NCBI GenBank assembly: GCA_041918615.1
Contig: JAYRVH010000010.1
Coordinates: 100,318 to 164,317, forward strand
Reading direction: 5' to 3'
DNA length: 64,000 nucleotides
From: JAEUJM01 sp041918615
GTDB lineage: Bacteria > Actinomycetota > Acidimicrobiia > Acidimicrobiales > DATDAH01
Of the stretch, positions 25,195 through 34,984 are shown piece after piece (position 1 is the first letter of the stretch; each line of letters opens with the position of its first letter). Below the pieces are notes generated by a model that had not been told where the DNA came from, searched no databases, and saw only the letters and a program-made list of their open reading frames with translations. A program made the position numbers and the translations under genes.

Positions 25195-25811
25195 ATGCTC
25201 GACGTTGCCCTCATCGATCCTGTTCACCACCACGCCTCGGTGATCCCCGAGCTGCTGGCCGGCGAGCGGGGGTCAATGGCAGCGGTGGGTCTCGACGACG
25301 TCGCTCCCTTCACCCTCATCGTGGGCGAGCACGCCTGGACGTACCGCATCGAGGACGGCCGGGTGGCCGTCGAACCCGGGCGGACCGACGGCGCATCGGC
25401 GGTGTCCATGTCCGAGGCCGCGTGGTCGGACTTCGCCCAGTTCATCCGATCGGCACCCGCCCTGGCCATCGGCGGCGAGCTCGAATTCGACGGTGACGGC
25501 GGGTTCAAATTGCTCGCCAAGTGGGAGCCCGCGCTGCGGGCCGTCTACCTCGGCATCCCGATCTACGACCCCGCCACCGCCGACCTGGCCGATCGCAACG
25601 GCGACCCCCTCGACCTCGGACGCCGCTTCACCCTCGACGACACCGACGACGAGCTCGCCTGGTTCCTCGACCACGTGGGCTTCCTGCATGTTCAGGGCGT
25701 GTTCAGCGTCGCCGAGATCGAGGCGCTCAACGCGGAGGTCGACCGCCTCGCCGCCATGGCCCAACCGCACGACGGCCGCTCCTGGTGGGCCGAGGACGCC
25801 GCTGGTCACGA
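25195..25811 (+). pseudogene. Phytanoyl-CoA dioxygenase-like gene, 5' part, split by a transposon
   Basis: The N-terminal 205 codons of a phytanoyl-CoA dioxygenase (PhyH)-like gene. The segment FTLDDTDDELAWFLDHVGFL and FSVAEIEALNAEVDRLAAMA is the family's N-terminal helix region; the iron ligands lie in the other part at 39476-40073. Codon GAC for residue 206 is interrupted after GA at 25811 by the element. The frame reads on into the transposon and stops at 25956, adding 48 foreign residues and overlapping the 3' end of the DUF499 gene. The truncated product lacks the catalytic core. ATG at 25195 follows azlD by 10 bases. Confidence 0.88.
25806..25811. repeat. Target-site duplication, left copy
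   Basis: TCACGA directly before the left terminal repeat; an identical copy follows the right end at 39470-39475. One copy belongs to the original dioxygenase codons (GGT CAC GAC). Confidence 0.9.
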
Positions 25812-25823
25812 GGGCTACCGAGA
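25812..25823 (+). repeat. Left terminal inverted repeat
   Basis: GGGCTACCGAGA, matching the right-end repeat at 11 of 12 positions. The similarity continues weakly (GAACCCGG..TTGACC against a CGGGTTTCACC-type sequence). A GGGATAC lies internally at 25840-25846. Confidence 0.88.
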
Positions 25824-25915
25824 GAACCCGGTTGACCTGGGGATACGTATTGCTGGCTGCGTTACGTTCCCGTCACGACCGGCCCGACTTCCCGTGGGCG
25901 GCCTTGAGTGGCTTC

Positions 25916-28882
25916 CTACGGTTCCTCTTCGATCTGGACGCGGTTGGCGCCGATGATGTCGGCGCGTGATCGGATCTGGGTGGCGAGGTCGTCGCTGGTG
26001 GCGGCCATGAGCTCGTAGCGGACGGTGACGAGTTGTGGGTCGAGGTCGTCGCGTTCGAGGAGGTCGGCGAGCCACATGAGCTGTGACCGGAGCTGGTCGC
26101 GGGTGGTGTCGTCGGCGAGGCTGCGGTTGGTGACCTCGAGGCGGTACCAGGAGTAGCTCTGCGGCGTCGGCTTCTCGGTCTTTGTGGGTTCCTCCGAGCC
26201 GCCCCCTGATCCCTGCTCGGTTCCATCTTCGGGCTGTTCGATGTGCTCGTCGGACCCCTGCTGGTCGGGTTCTTCGGCTCTCCGGAGTTGCTGTTGGATC
26301 GAGCTGATGGCGAGCTGGCCCGGGGTGTCGACCTGGAGGCGGTTGCCGTCGGAGCCGACCAGTTCCCAGCCTCCGGTTCCTGGCCCGTCGTGGCCGGCTG
26401 GCTGGAGCAGCCCGAAGACTGCGCTGCGGATCTCCTCGATGCTGGGCACGAGCGGGAAGCGTGGGTCCTTGTAGAAAGACGACACGACGTCCTTGGGTGT
26501 GAGGTGCCGGTCGAACTGGTCGAGGAGGATCGCGACGTACTTCTCTGAGAGGGTTACGCGTTGGCGTTGACCGGTGGCCGGGTCGGTGTGTTCGCCGACG
26601 GCTCGGCTGGCATCGACCAGTTCGCTCCAGACGTCAGTGCCGCTGAGCGCGGTGCGGGTGTCTTCGTCGAACTTGGGGATCTCGACGGCGAGGGTGTCGT
26701 CGGTGCGGGTGAGGTAGGCGTAGTGCCGGTAGGCGTTGCGGACCTTGTTCTTGAGGGTGGCTTCGGCGTCGGCCAGTTCGCGGGCGGCTTGGGTTCGTTC
26801 GTCGTCTTCGGTTACTTGGTCGCGGACGAGACGCCAGGTGAGGACCTGGCGGGCGGCTTCGTAGGCGTAGCGGCGCTGGTAGGTGTTGACGGCGGCGATG
26901 ACGCAACTGGCGGCGTTGTCGACGACGAGAGCGTCGCCGCCGACACCGAGGATCGTTTCGATGTCGTCGCGTGACTTGGTGTCGTCGCCGTTGAGGAGCG
27001 TCCAGTGGCGGCAGTCGAGGATGACGAGTCGTGTGGCTTGTGAGTCGATGCCGGCGGTCACGTCGGCGAGGGTGAGTTTGCCGGTGGGCCGGTCGATGTG
27101 GATGACCTGTTCGAACGGTCCTTTCTGGGCGATCGCCTGGGCGGTGTCCCACGCGAGTTGTTGGACCTGGTCGTCGTCGATGCGGCTCTTGGCGTCCGTG
27201 GCGTACATGCGCAGCGTCTGCTTGATGGTGAGCCAGAACCGGTCGGGGGCGTTGGCGGGGTGGATGGTCTCGAGGGACCCGAGGCCGTCTTCGCCGGTGA
27301 GAGCTATGAAGACCTGTTCGACGTCGGCGAAGGCGGTGCGGCCCCCGGGTTCGAGCAGGGCGGCCATGACCTCGGCTTTGGTGGCGCCGCGCTTGACCTG
27401 GGCACGGGCGACGAGGCTGTAGTTGAGTAGGGCGGTGGCCATGCGGACAGCCGGGGCGGGCTGCCCGAGTTGCAGCCCGTCGCCGGCGAGGTGAGTGTCG
27501 ATGGCCACCGCTCGGCCTGATGTGCCGTCGGCGGAGGTGATGTCGGTGGTGGCGACACCTCGGTAGCCCTGGATAGCGCGGTCGTTGCCGAGGAGGAGGC
27601 CGGAGTTGAGGAGGGCGTCAAGGCCGCGGGCCTGGGGGATGTCTCCGGCCCCGCGGATGCCGCCGACTGGCAGGTCGCCTACTCCGATGAGTGCTGGCGT
27701 CCAGTCGCCGGCTTCGGCGGCACGAACCCAGTGGAGGGCCGTGAGAGCGAAGATCGCGACGGTTGACCGGACCCGCTGGAAGCCTTGGACTTTGCCCCAT
27801 TCGTCTTGGACGAGGTCCATCAGGTCAGGGTGGAACGGGTAGGTGGCGGCGATGCGGTCGGGGAGCCCGGCGGCGTTCTTGCCAGCGGTCATCCGGTCGA
27901 AGACCTGCTCGGACCATGCCTGGTCGCTGTCGATGGCCGTCTGGTACGCCTTGGCGAGCTTGTCGGTGGGGAGCTTGGTCGTGGGCCGCTCGAAGATGCG
28001 GCGGCGGATGATCGCGGCGAAGTCTCCGGTCTCGGTGACCGCGACGGTGGTGCCGTTGCGTTCGAACCGCTTCGCGATGTAGGTGCGGAAGTCCTCGGCG
28101 AGCGGCGTGTAGCCCTCCTGGTCGAAATCCGAGCGGATCATGACGACCACGAACGCGACCCGCTCGACGTCGTCGCAGACGTCGGCGAGGGCGTTGAGGA
28201 ACGCCTTCTCCCCGGGCATGGTGTCGACGACCTTGGCGTCGGAGAGGGCCATGGCATAGTCCATGAGCTCGTCGAGGAGGATCAGGACGGGCTGGTCGAC
28301 GAGCTCGAGTGCCTCGCGGAGGGTCGCCTTGTTAGCCTTCTTGGCCGAGTAGGTGTCGTAGAGGTCGCGGTCGCCGTCGAAGAGCGCCCAGAGGAACCGG
28401 CCGAACAGGTCGGTGGCGGGCCCGAACGTCTCAGACACCGCGCCCGGGGAGAAGTTGTCGGCGGTGAGGGTGACGATGCGGGCCGGTTCGGCCGCGACGG
28501 TGTCGCCGGCGGCTTCGGCTTCGTTCTTGACGGCCTTGCCGAGGTCGGTGCCGAAGAACGCCTTGGGGTCTCGGGCCATGTGGTACAGCCCGACGAGGGC
28601 GTGGGACTTGCCGCCGCCCATGCCTTGGTCGAGGTGGTAGAGGGCGGTGACTTCGGCGCCGCCGGCGAGACGGCGGGCGACCCGGCTGAAGAACCCGAGA
28701 AGGTTGGCGGTGGGTTCGGTGATGTCGGCGTAGTAGTCGACTCGCTGGTAGGGGGCGTCGCCGGTTTGGTAGACGGCCTTGTGGAGGCTCATCTGGAGTT
28801 CGCCGACGCCGCCGTCGGAGGCTTGGACCTCGTCGCGTAGTTGCAGGACGTCGGTCCAGTGGGGGACCTGGGCGGTGGCCAT
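25916..28882 (-). CDS. DUF499 family AAA-type ATPase
   Basis: A 988-aa ATPase. The P-loop is in HLDQGMGGGKSHALVGLYH (near residue 90), and the Walker B-like ILLDELMDYAMALSD follows about 120 residues later. The region around RIVTLTADNFSPGAVSETFG and the long helical C-terminal part match DUF499 proteins, relatives of the BrxC/PglY-type ATPases of phage-defence systems. A charged, Gln/Glu-rich linker separates the last domain (SWYRLEVTNRSLADDTTRDQ). The ATG overlaps the methylase stop (ATGA). It is the last gene of the cargo operon and ends about 105 bases from the left end of the element. Confidence 0.85.
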   Translation of the reverse strand: MATAQVPHWTDVLQLRDEVQASDGGVGELQMSLHKAVYQTGDAPYQRVDYYADITEPTANLLGFFSRVARRLAGGAEVTALYHLDQGMGGGKSHALVGLYHMARDPKAFFGTDLGKAVKNEAEAAGDTVAAEPARIVTLTADNFSPGAVSETFGPATDLFGRFLWALFDGDRDLYDTYSAKKANKATLREALELVDQPVLILLDELMDYAMALSDAKVVDTMPGEKAFLNALADVCDDVERVAFVVVMIRSDFDQEGYTPLAEDFRTYIAKRFERNGTTVAVTETGDFAAIIRRRIFERPTTKLPTDKLAKAYQTAIDSDQAWSEQVFDRMTAGKNAAGLPDRIAATYPFHPDLMDLVQDEWGKVQGFQRVRSTVAIFALTALHWVRAAEAGDWTPALIGVGDLPVGGIRGAGDIPQARGLDALLNSGLLLGNDRAIQGYRGVATTDITSADGTSGRAVAIDTHLAGDGLQLGQPAPAVRMATALLNYSLVARAQVKRGATKAEVMAALLEPGGRTAFADVEQVFIALTGEDGLGSLETIHPANAPDRFWLTIKQTLRMYATDAKSRIDDDQVQQLAWDTAQAIAQKGPFEQVIHIDRPTGKLTLADVTAGIDSQATRLVILDCRHWTLLNGDDTKSRDDIETILGVGGDALVVDNAASCVIAAVNTYQRRYAYEAARQVLTWRLVRDQVTEDDERTQAARELADAEATLKNKVRNAYRHYAYLTRTDDTLAVEIPKFDEDTRTALSGTDVWSELVDASRAVGEHTDPATGQRQRVTLSEKYVAILLDQFDRHLTPKDVVSSFYKDPRFPLVPSIEEIRSAVFGLLQPAGHDGPGTGGWELVGSDGNRLQVDTPGQLAISSIQQQLRRAEEPDQQGSDEHIEQPEDGTEQGSGGGSEEPTKTEKPTPQSYSWYRLEVTNRSLADDTTRDQLRSQLMWLADLLERDDLDPQLVTVRYELMAATSDDLATQIRSRADIIGANRVQIEEEP

Positions 28883-31617
28883 CAGTTGTTCTCCTCGAAG
28901 AGAGCCGACTGTTCGTGGGAGGCGCGGGCAGCGCCCACCAGGACGGTGATCGTGGAAGCCGACCGCTTGATGCCGGCGAGGGCCTTCGCGACTGGGTCGG
29001 CGGCGGGCAGGTTCTGGGACAGGTCCGCGACGACAGCCCACAGGTGCTGATCGTTGGCGTCTCGTTCCGCTGCGGCCATGACCTCGGTGACGGCTTCGGT
29101 GCCGCCGGTGTCCCAGGCGGCGGCCATGGCTCGCACGACCTCCAGGGTGGACGATTCGGGCTCGACCTTGCCGGGGTCGTCGAGGCGGATACGGAACCCG
29201 GACTTGGATTCGGTGAGGACCCGGTCCTTGAGGTCCTGGATGTGGATCTCGTCGGATTGGGCGAAGAACACGGCTTCGCCCTTCGGGACGTCGCTGCGTC
29301 CCTTGGCCCGCAGCCACCAGATCCCGAACCGGGTGAACGCGTCGAAGGTCTCGAGGGGCAGTTGGTCGACTCGCAGAGCGGTCGTGTCGCGCACGGCGCG
29401 GCGGGCGATGTTGAGGTACCGGTCGAGGGGCGCGGTGGTGCCGTCGGGGTTGAGGACCTCGCTGTAGCGGCCGTACACCTCCATGGCGGGCCCGTAGGAG
29501 GCCATCAGCTGGTCTTCGAGGGCGAGGCCGTCGTCGTCCCACTGGCGGACCCGTTCGGACACGGCGGTGGCGACTTCGCGGTCGACCGCGGCGGCGACCC
29601 CAACCGGCCGGTTGTCTGGGGCGACCCGGCATCCGATAGTGATCGTGACCTTGATCGACGCGACGCCCTGGTTGCCGGACTCGGTGCGGGACGGCCATGC
29701 GGCGGTGACAACGAACCCGGCGGTCTGCAACGCGCCGAGGAGACGCCGCCATGCGTCGGGGTCGGAGTGGCCGAACACGACAACGAGGTGGCCGTCGTCG
29801 GTGAGGACCCGGCGGGCCTCGGCGAACGCCTTGGCCAGCATCGTCTCGTAGAAGTCCTTGTCGTGACGGACCCGGCCGGGTTCATGGACTCGCCGGACGA
29901 TGATCTCCTGATCTTTGTCCTGAAGGCCCGTGGCCTCCTGGGCGTCGGGGCCGAACAGGTCGGGTTCGATGTCGAACAGGGCCCGCTTGAGCCACACGTG
30001 GAACAGGTCCGACGCGTCGGCGTACTCGATCATGTCGTAGTACGGCGGGTCGCAGATCACAGCGTCGATCGTCCCGTCCCGGAACGGCAACGCCGTCGCC
30101 GACCCCTGACGAGCCGACACCGGCGCCCCCCGATGGCTGGCGAGCACCTTGCGGACGGCGGCGACGGCGGTGGAGCTGACCGATCCCCACGTCCCGGCGC
30201 CGTCGCCGGGCCCCGCCTCGAAGTAGTCGAACTGGAAGTTGACGCTTGCCTCGTTCGAGAACAGGTCGCCGACCTGGGTGTTGTTGTTTTTCGAGCCGTC
30301 CGGATTGCCGTGCTGGCGAAGCCGAGCGCCTCTAGTTGCGAGTCTCAGTCGGCGGCACAGTGTCGATGCGCCGAAGGAGGTGAGCGCGCGGGCGTAATCG
30401 ACGCTTACGCCGGCGGCGAGGAGTTCCCGGTGGACCTCGCGGGCGGCGTGAGCGGTCTCGATGAACGAGCGGGTCTGGCGGTCGTTGGCGAGCTCGCCGA
30501 AGGTCCGGTAGCCGTAGCCGCTGGCCATGACCGTGTGGACGTTGCCGGCTGGGATCGCTTCGTCGGGAACCGCCGGGTACGGCCACCCGTAGTCCACCTC
30601 CAGAATCCCCTCGACCGAGGCCGCCTTGAGCTCGCCGGCAGTCGGTTCCCGGAAGAACCGTTTGCCGGCGACGCCGAAGTCGGCGACGACGACCATCTCG
30701 TCGTGGTACTCGCCGGCATCGCCCTTCGCCTTGACGGTGTCGAGCGGGTGGATGTGCTGGCAGAACAGGCAGCGGGCCGACTTGCCCTTCTTCTTGGTGC
30801 CGTCCGCCCGGGTCGTCGCGCTGTAGGTCGGCTGTTGGGTGGGTGCCCCGTCTACGACAGCAGCGCGCCAGCGGTCACCCTTCACGGTGAGATGGAGGCA
30901 CTGACCTGGGTCGTTGGTCTTGTTGTTCGGGTGCTTGAGCGTGAGCGACCCGAGCAGCGGGAACCGGCGGCGGCAGCCGTCGCAGGGGATCGTGACGGTC
31001 CACAGGTAGCCCCACGGGAACTCCCCGTCGGGGTTGCGGGGGTAGTAGGGCTCCACGGCCTTGGCAACCCTGCGGCCGATCTCTGCGAGGACCCGGTCGA
31101 CATCGCCAGCGAGCCGATCGGCGCCCGGCTCAAGGTCGAGGGTCCCGCTCTTGGCCGCATCGAACGGCACAGGTGGTTCCCCCGACCAGTCCCGTGACGG
31201 ATAGTCGGCCAGGAGCCGACCGGCGAGGGTCGCCACCGGTGAAAGGTCGACACCGATGGCCTTGGCGCCGGCCCGGGCGGCTTCGAGCGGGAGGATCGCC
31301 CGCCCAGAGAACACGTCGAGCACCACGGGTGGGGTGCCGCCGTTGTGCTCGACCACCCGCTCGGCCAGGGCGTCCATGTCGCCGGGCGAACCCGAGAGGA
31401 TGGCGGCCTCGACCAGCGGCTTCAACGCGTCATCAGCAGGGAGAAGCGCTGTCAGCGCCGCGGCGCGGGCCTGGGCGATGGGCCGGGACGCGAACCACGT
31501 GAAGATCGCCTTCTCTACCCTTCCCGAACCCTCCGGGGTTTCGCATGCCTTGTCGACGGCGTCGACAGGGAACCAGCGGTCGATGAGGCGGGTGTCGCCG
31601 TTGTTGGCGGCGGTCAT
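28882..31617 (-). CDS. DUF1156-type DNA adenine methylase
   Basis: A 911-aa putative DNA methyltransferase. The N-terminal DUF1156 region (LIDRWFPVDAVDKACE) is followed by an SAM-binding-like site VLDVFSGRAILPLEAARAGA. The catalytic motif DPPYYDMIEYAD lies near residue 523, the DPPY type of N6-adenine (or N4-cytosine) methylases. Two CxxC pairs (IPCDGCRRRF; ARCLFCQHIHP) may form a zinc site. DUF1156 methylases typically sit beside DUF499 and a helicase. It probably marks host DNA as self. ATG at 31617 overlaps the helicase stop as ATGA. Confidence 0.87.
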   Translation of the reverse strand: MTAANNGDTRLIDRWFPVDAVDKACETPEGSGRVEKAIFTWFASRPIAQARAAALTALLPADDALKPLVEAAILSGSPGDMDALAERVVEHNGGTPPVVLDVFSGRAILPLEAARAGAKAIGVDLSPVATLAGRLLADYPSRDWSGEPPVPFDAAKSGTLDLEPGADRLAGDVDRVLAEIGRRVAKAVEPYYPRNPDGEFPWGYLWTVTIPCDGCRRRFPLLGSLTLKHPNNKTNDPGQCLHLTVKGDRWRAAVVDGAPTQQPTYSATTRADGTKKKGKSARCLFCQHIHPLDTVKAKGDAGEYHDEMVVVADFGVAGKRFFREPTAGELKAASVEGILEVDYGWPYPAVPDEAIPAGNVHTVMASGYGYRTFGELANDRQTRSFIETAHAAREVHRELLAAGVSVDYARALTSFGASTLCRRLRLATRGARLRQHGNPDGSKNNNTQVGDLFSNEASVNFQFDYFEAGPGDGAGTWGSVSSTAVAAVRKVLASHRGAPVSARQGSATALPFRDGTIDAVICDPPYYDMIEYADASDLFHVWLKRALFDIEPDLFGPDAQEATGLQDKDQEIIVRRVHEPGRVRHDKDFYETMLAKAFAEARRVLTDDGHLVVVFGHSDPDAWRRLLGALQTAGFVVTAAWPSRTESGNQGVASIKVTITIGCRVAPDNRPVGVAAAVDREVATAVSERVRQWDDDGLALEDQLMASYGPAMEVYGRYSEVLNPDGTTAPLDRYLNIARRAVRDTTALRVDQLPLETFDAFTRFGIWWLRAKGRSDVPKGEAVFFAQSDEIHIQDLKDRVLTESKSGFRIRLDDPGKVEPESSTLEVVRAMAAAWDTGGTEAVTEVMAAAERDANDQHLWAVVADLSQNLPAADPVAKALAGIKRSASTITVLVGAARASHEQSALFEENN

Positions 31618-34600
31618 GGCGTGTGCTCCCTGAGTTGGGACAGCTTGATCTGGAACCGTTGGATCTGGCGGGCGCCGCCGGCGAACAAGCGGACCGGGTC
31701 CTGGGCCCGCACCGCGATGGCCGGGTCGGTGTCGCAACGGGCCACGACGTACAGCCAGTAGTCGTCGCCGCGTTGGAGGGCTTGTGACCACTCGTTCTGT
31801 TCGAGCCACACCGGGCCGAGGTCCCCGAGTTCGCCCTTGACCTCAACGAGGCGCTGTTCGCCGGTGGACTTGTGGCGGGCGAGCAGGTCGTAGCCGACGC
31901 CGGCGGTCTGGCGGTCATCGACCGCGAACCCGAGCCGTTCGAGCTCGTCGACGACGGTGGCGACCGCGACCTTCTCGGCGCTCGGGTTGTAGCCGACCTT
32001 GGCGATGTCGGCGCCGCCGCTGACCTGCGCCCAGCCGACGAGCCGCACCCCAGTCGGTTGCACGTCTTCGAGAGCGTCGAGTAGCGCGGTCCGGTCACGC
32101 TTGTCCTTTTCGAACGCGTGCTTGCGGGCCTGACGCTCAGCCTTCGGGAGGTCTCGGGTCTCTTCGATGAGCCGGTTCTCGAAATCGGTCAGCTGCCGGC
32201 GGGCTTTGGCTACCCAGTCGAGCCGTTCACGCTTCTGGCGGTCGATCTCTTCGACGAGCGCCTGCTTGGCTTGGGCTTCGGCGTCGGCGCCCTGTGCCGG
32301 TGTCGGCCGGGCGGCTGCCGGCCCGGTTCCCGCCTCCAGGTTGAGTAGGGACTCCCAGGACATCTCGATGGCGCCGCCGCCGGACCATCGGATCAGCAGC
32401 GGAGCCGGGCGGGCGACCTGGCGGACACCGTCGTGCATACGGACTTCGGCTTCGAAAACGAGCAGCTGGTAGCCAGTGAACGATCCCGTGTCGACGAGCC
32501 GCACCCCGCGCAGCAGCTCGGGGCGGCCGTCGTCGACAGCGAGATCGACGAGCTCCGCGAAGGCGTCCTCGGTAGGCCCGAGGACGGTCACGTCGTCGAG
32601 GCCGGCGGCGCCGTCGGCACGCGCCTGGTACACGGCTGTGCCTGACGATGCGAACAGTCGGCTCAGGCCGCCGGCGAACGCCGGGGGTAGCGGCCGGTCG
32701 CTGCGAACTGACCGGATCCCTTCTGCCGGCCCAGGCGCAACCCCCCAGCCTTCAGCGGCGGCGAGGGTGTCGACGAACCGGTCGACGAACACCGGGTTGA
32801 TCGCTTCGACCCGGTCGTTGCGGAACCGTGCCTCGGCGGCGGCGTGGTCGACTTTCGAGCTGAGCCGCTGGTTGTCCTTGGCCAGGGCTGTTCCAGCCTG
32901 TCGCAGCTCGTTGACGGTCGGCACGTCGTCTTCGACGTTCGCGTCGGGGTCGGCTTGGGCTCGTGCGAGCGCCTCCGCGAAGTCGAAGCCTTCGACGCTG
33001 GCGACGGTGGCGTCGAGCAGGTCGAAGATCCGGCCGTTGAGGCTCTCGCCTGCGGCTTCGAGGTTGTGCAGCATCACCTCCTGCACCCGGCCTTCGCGGG
33101 TGGCAGGGGCGACCAGGTGGTAGACGAACACGTCGTTGGTCTGACCGATCCGGTGGAGGCGGCCCATCCGCTGCTCGAGGCGGACCAGCGACCACGGGAT
33201 GTCCCAGTCGAGCATCACATGGGCGCTTTGGAGGTTGATGCCTTCCCCGCCGGCGTCGGTGGACACGAGGATCTGGAAGTCTCCGTCGAGGAACCGGTGC
33301 TGAAGGTCATGACGAGCCTTCTGGTCGACCTCCCCGTAGAGAATCTCGACGGTGTAGCCCGCTTCAGCGAACAGGTCACGCAACCAGAACGCGGTGTCGG
33401 TGAACTCGGTGAAGACCAGCGCCTGACCGGCACCGGGCCGGATGTCATGGAGATCGAGCTTCTCTAGGGCCTTGGTCCACTTAGCGGGCGTCCCGCCATG
33501 TTCGATCGCTGCCCGCACCTTCGCCAGGACAGTCTCGACCGCTTCGATCTCGGCTTTCTTGTCGATGGTGCCGGCGGTGACGAGCGCCTCCTCGGCGGCT
33601 TCGATGTCGTCGGGGTTCTCGAACGACGACGACTCCAGCCGGTCCGATCGGAGACCTTCAGCGAAGCTGTCCGGCACAAGCAGGCGGCCACGGGTCGCTG
33701 CGGCGCCGCTGAGCGCGTCGAGGCGCCGTAGCAGCGTCTCTCGTGCAGCGGGCAGCCCTGAAGCGGCCCGCTTGCCGTAGATGGACAGCGCCAGCGTCGA
33801 GTTCTCGCCGTACCACTGCTGCGCGTACTCCATCACCGCCTCGTAGGCGCCCATCTCGAGGCCACCGAGTTCGACGGGGACGGTCTCAGCGAACCGGTGG
33901 GGGAACAGCGCGTTGCCGTCAGGGCCCCGCAGCTCCTCCTTCATCCGCCGCAGGAACGACATGCGACTCGGGCGCAACGGCCCGTCGTAGGAGTCCTGGT
34001 CGGGATCCCACGGGTACAGCGTCGGGTTCAGGAGATGGCACAGGCCCCGGAAGAAGTGTTCCTTGCCGCGATGCGGTGTCGCCGTCAACAGCAGCAGATG
34101 ATGCGACCTGGCGGCCAGCTCCTGGGCGGCACCGAGGTACCTCGACGTGGGCGTCAGACGGTGCGCCTCGTCGAACACCGCCAACGACCACGACGCCGTG
34201 CTGCCGGCCGCTTTGCGGCGCACATCGGGGTTGCCGGCGTAGAGGTCCAGGCTCACGAGCCACACGCTCACCCGTGGGTCCAGATCCATCGGGTCGCGGG
34301 CGACCTCACGGGTCAAGACACTGGCCTGGATCCCGAAAAAGTCCTCGAGCTCCTCCCGCCACTTCCTGACGAGGTGAGCGGGCACCACGATGATCGACGC
34401 CCCAGCGATCAGACCGCGGCGGCGGCCCTCCCGCAGGTACATCCCAGTCATGATCGTCTTGCCGGTCCCAGGCTCATCAGCCAGCAGGAACCGCAGCCGC
34501 GGCTGCGGGAGCATCTCGTCGAAGACGGCTTCATCCTGATGCGCCAGCGGAGTGAGCTCACGGGTCGCCAGCGCAGCGGAACGGATCCGGGGCGTGACAT

Positions 34601-34844
34601 ATCGCATCCACTGTCCGTAAAGACCCGCCAGCCCGAGCGCCGGATCGCCAACGCCGTCGTTCTCGGGGACAGCAGCGTCCGCGAGCTGCGCCCACGACAA
34701 CGTGCGGTCCCCGATGTCGCCGCCCTGGAACCGGACGATCAGATCTGCGCCGGTGTCCGTCGCGGAAGCAGCTTCAACCGTGACCAGCTGCCCGTCCACA
34801 CGCAACCTGTCACCCCGGGCGGGCAGCGCCAGTTCAGTCACCAC
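31614..34844 (-). CDS. SNF2-family helicase with DUF3883-like C-terminus
   Basis: A 1076-aa superfamily-2 DNA translocase. Motifs: Walker A ADEPGTGKTIMTG (residues about 122-134), VFDEAHRL, LLTATPHRGKEHFF, then the C-lobe VFTEFTDTA, VSTDAGGEGINLQSA and motif VI RLEQRMGRLHRIGQTND. A coiled-coil stretch follows. The C-terminal domain (LVEVKGELG, NEWSQALQRGDDYWLYVV) resembles DUF3883, a restriction-endonuclease-like fold seen in DISARM DrmD-type helicases. No separate nuclease is present, so this domain is the best nuclease candidate. GTG at 34844 (or the next GTG) follows AAAGGGG. It is the first of three overlapping genes. Confidence 0.9.
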   Translation of the reverse strand: MVTELALPARGDRLRVDGQLVTVEAASATDTGADLIVRFQGGDIGDRTLSWAQLADAAVPENDGVGDPALGLAGLYGQWMRYVTPRIRSAALATRELTPLAHQDEAVFDEMLPQPRLRFLLADEPGTGKTIMTGMYLREGRRRGLIAGASIIVVPAHLVRKWREELEDFFGIQASVLTREVARDPMDLDPRVSVWLVSLDLYAGNPDVRRKAAGSTASWSLAVFDEAHRLTPTSRYLGAAQELAARSHHLLLLTATPHRGKEHFFRGLCHLLNPTLYPWDPDQDSYDGPLRPSRMSFLRRMKEELRGPDGNALFPHRFAETVPVELGGLEMGAYEAVMEYAQQWYGENSTLALSIYGKRAASGLPAARETLLRRLDALSGAAATRGRLLVPDSFAEGLRSDRLESSSFENPDDIEAAEEALVTAGTIDKKAEIEAVETVLAKVRAAIEHGGTPAKWTKALEKLDLHDIRPGAGQALVFTEFTDTAFWLRDLFAEAGYTVEILYGEVDQKARHDLQHRFLDGDFQILVSTDAGGEGINLQSAHVMLDWDIPWSLVRLEQRMGRLHRIGQTNDVFVYHLVAPATREGRVQEVMLHNLEAAGESLNGRIFDLLDATVASVEGFDFAEALARAQADPDANVEDDVPTVNELRQAGTALAKDNQRLSSKVDHAAAEARFRNDRVEAINPVFVDRFVDTLAAAEGWGVAPGPAEGIRSVRSDRPLPPAFAGGLSRLFASSGTAVYQARADGAAGLDDVTVLGPTEDAFAELVDLAVDDGRPELLRGVRLVDTGSFTGYQLLVFEAEVRMHDGVRQVARPAPLLIRWSGGGAIEMSWESLLNLEAGTGPAAARPTPAQGADAEAQAKQALVEEIDRQKRERLDWVAKARRQLTDFENRLIEETRDLPKAERQARKHAFEKDKRDRTALLDALEDVQPTGVRLVGWAQVSGGADIAKVGYNPSAEKVAVATVVDELERLGFAVDDRQTAGVGYDLLARHKSTGEQRLVEVKGELGDLGPVWLEQNEWSQALQRGDDYWLYVVARCDTDPAIAVRAQDPVRLFAGGARQIQRFQIKLSQLREHTP

Positions 34845-34937
34845 CTACCCCTTTCGCACCCACAGCCTTCATCGCTGGCTTCCCATCTCGAAGCACCCGC
34901 CTCGGTCGCCGGTACGCAGCAGATGTGACCACTGTTG

Positions 34938-34974
34938 CGATAGCTATCGACACCCTAGACCGATACCGCGATAC
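34938..34974. promoter_or_regulatory. CGATA operator cluster upstream of the helicase operon
   Basis: A perfect palindrome CGATAGCTATCG (34938-34949) is followed by a direct repeat CGATAC-CG-CGATAC (34961-34974, 8-bp period). This makes four copies of CGATA or its complement within 37 bases, in the 140-base gap between the helicase operon and the HTH gene at 34985. It is a good candidate binding site for that regulator. Confidence 0.6.
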
Positions 34975-34984
34975 GGGCGTGCGA

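Noticed and set aside
27785..28840. A 351-codon plus-strand frame
   Set aside because: Antisense to the DUF499 ATPase P-loop region; no motif.
28915..31197. A 760-codon plus-strand frame
   Set aside because: Opposite-strand shadow of the DNA methylase; valine/glycine-rich composition typical of high-GC antisense frames.
25916..34844. Complete BREX or DISARM system
   Set aside because: No PglZ, BrxA/B/L, DrmA, DrmB or DrmC homologue is present, so only a resemblance in parts can be claimed.
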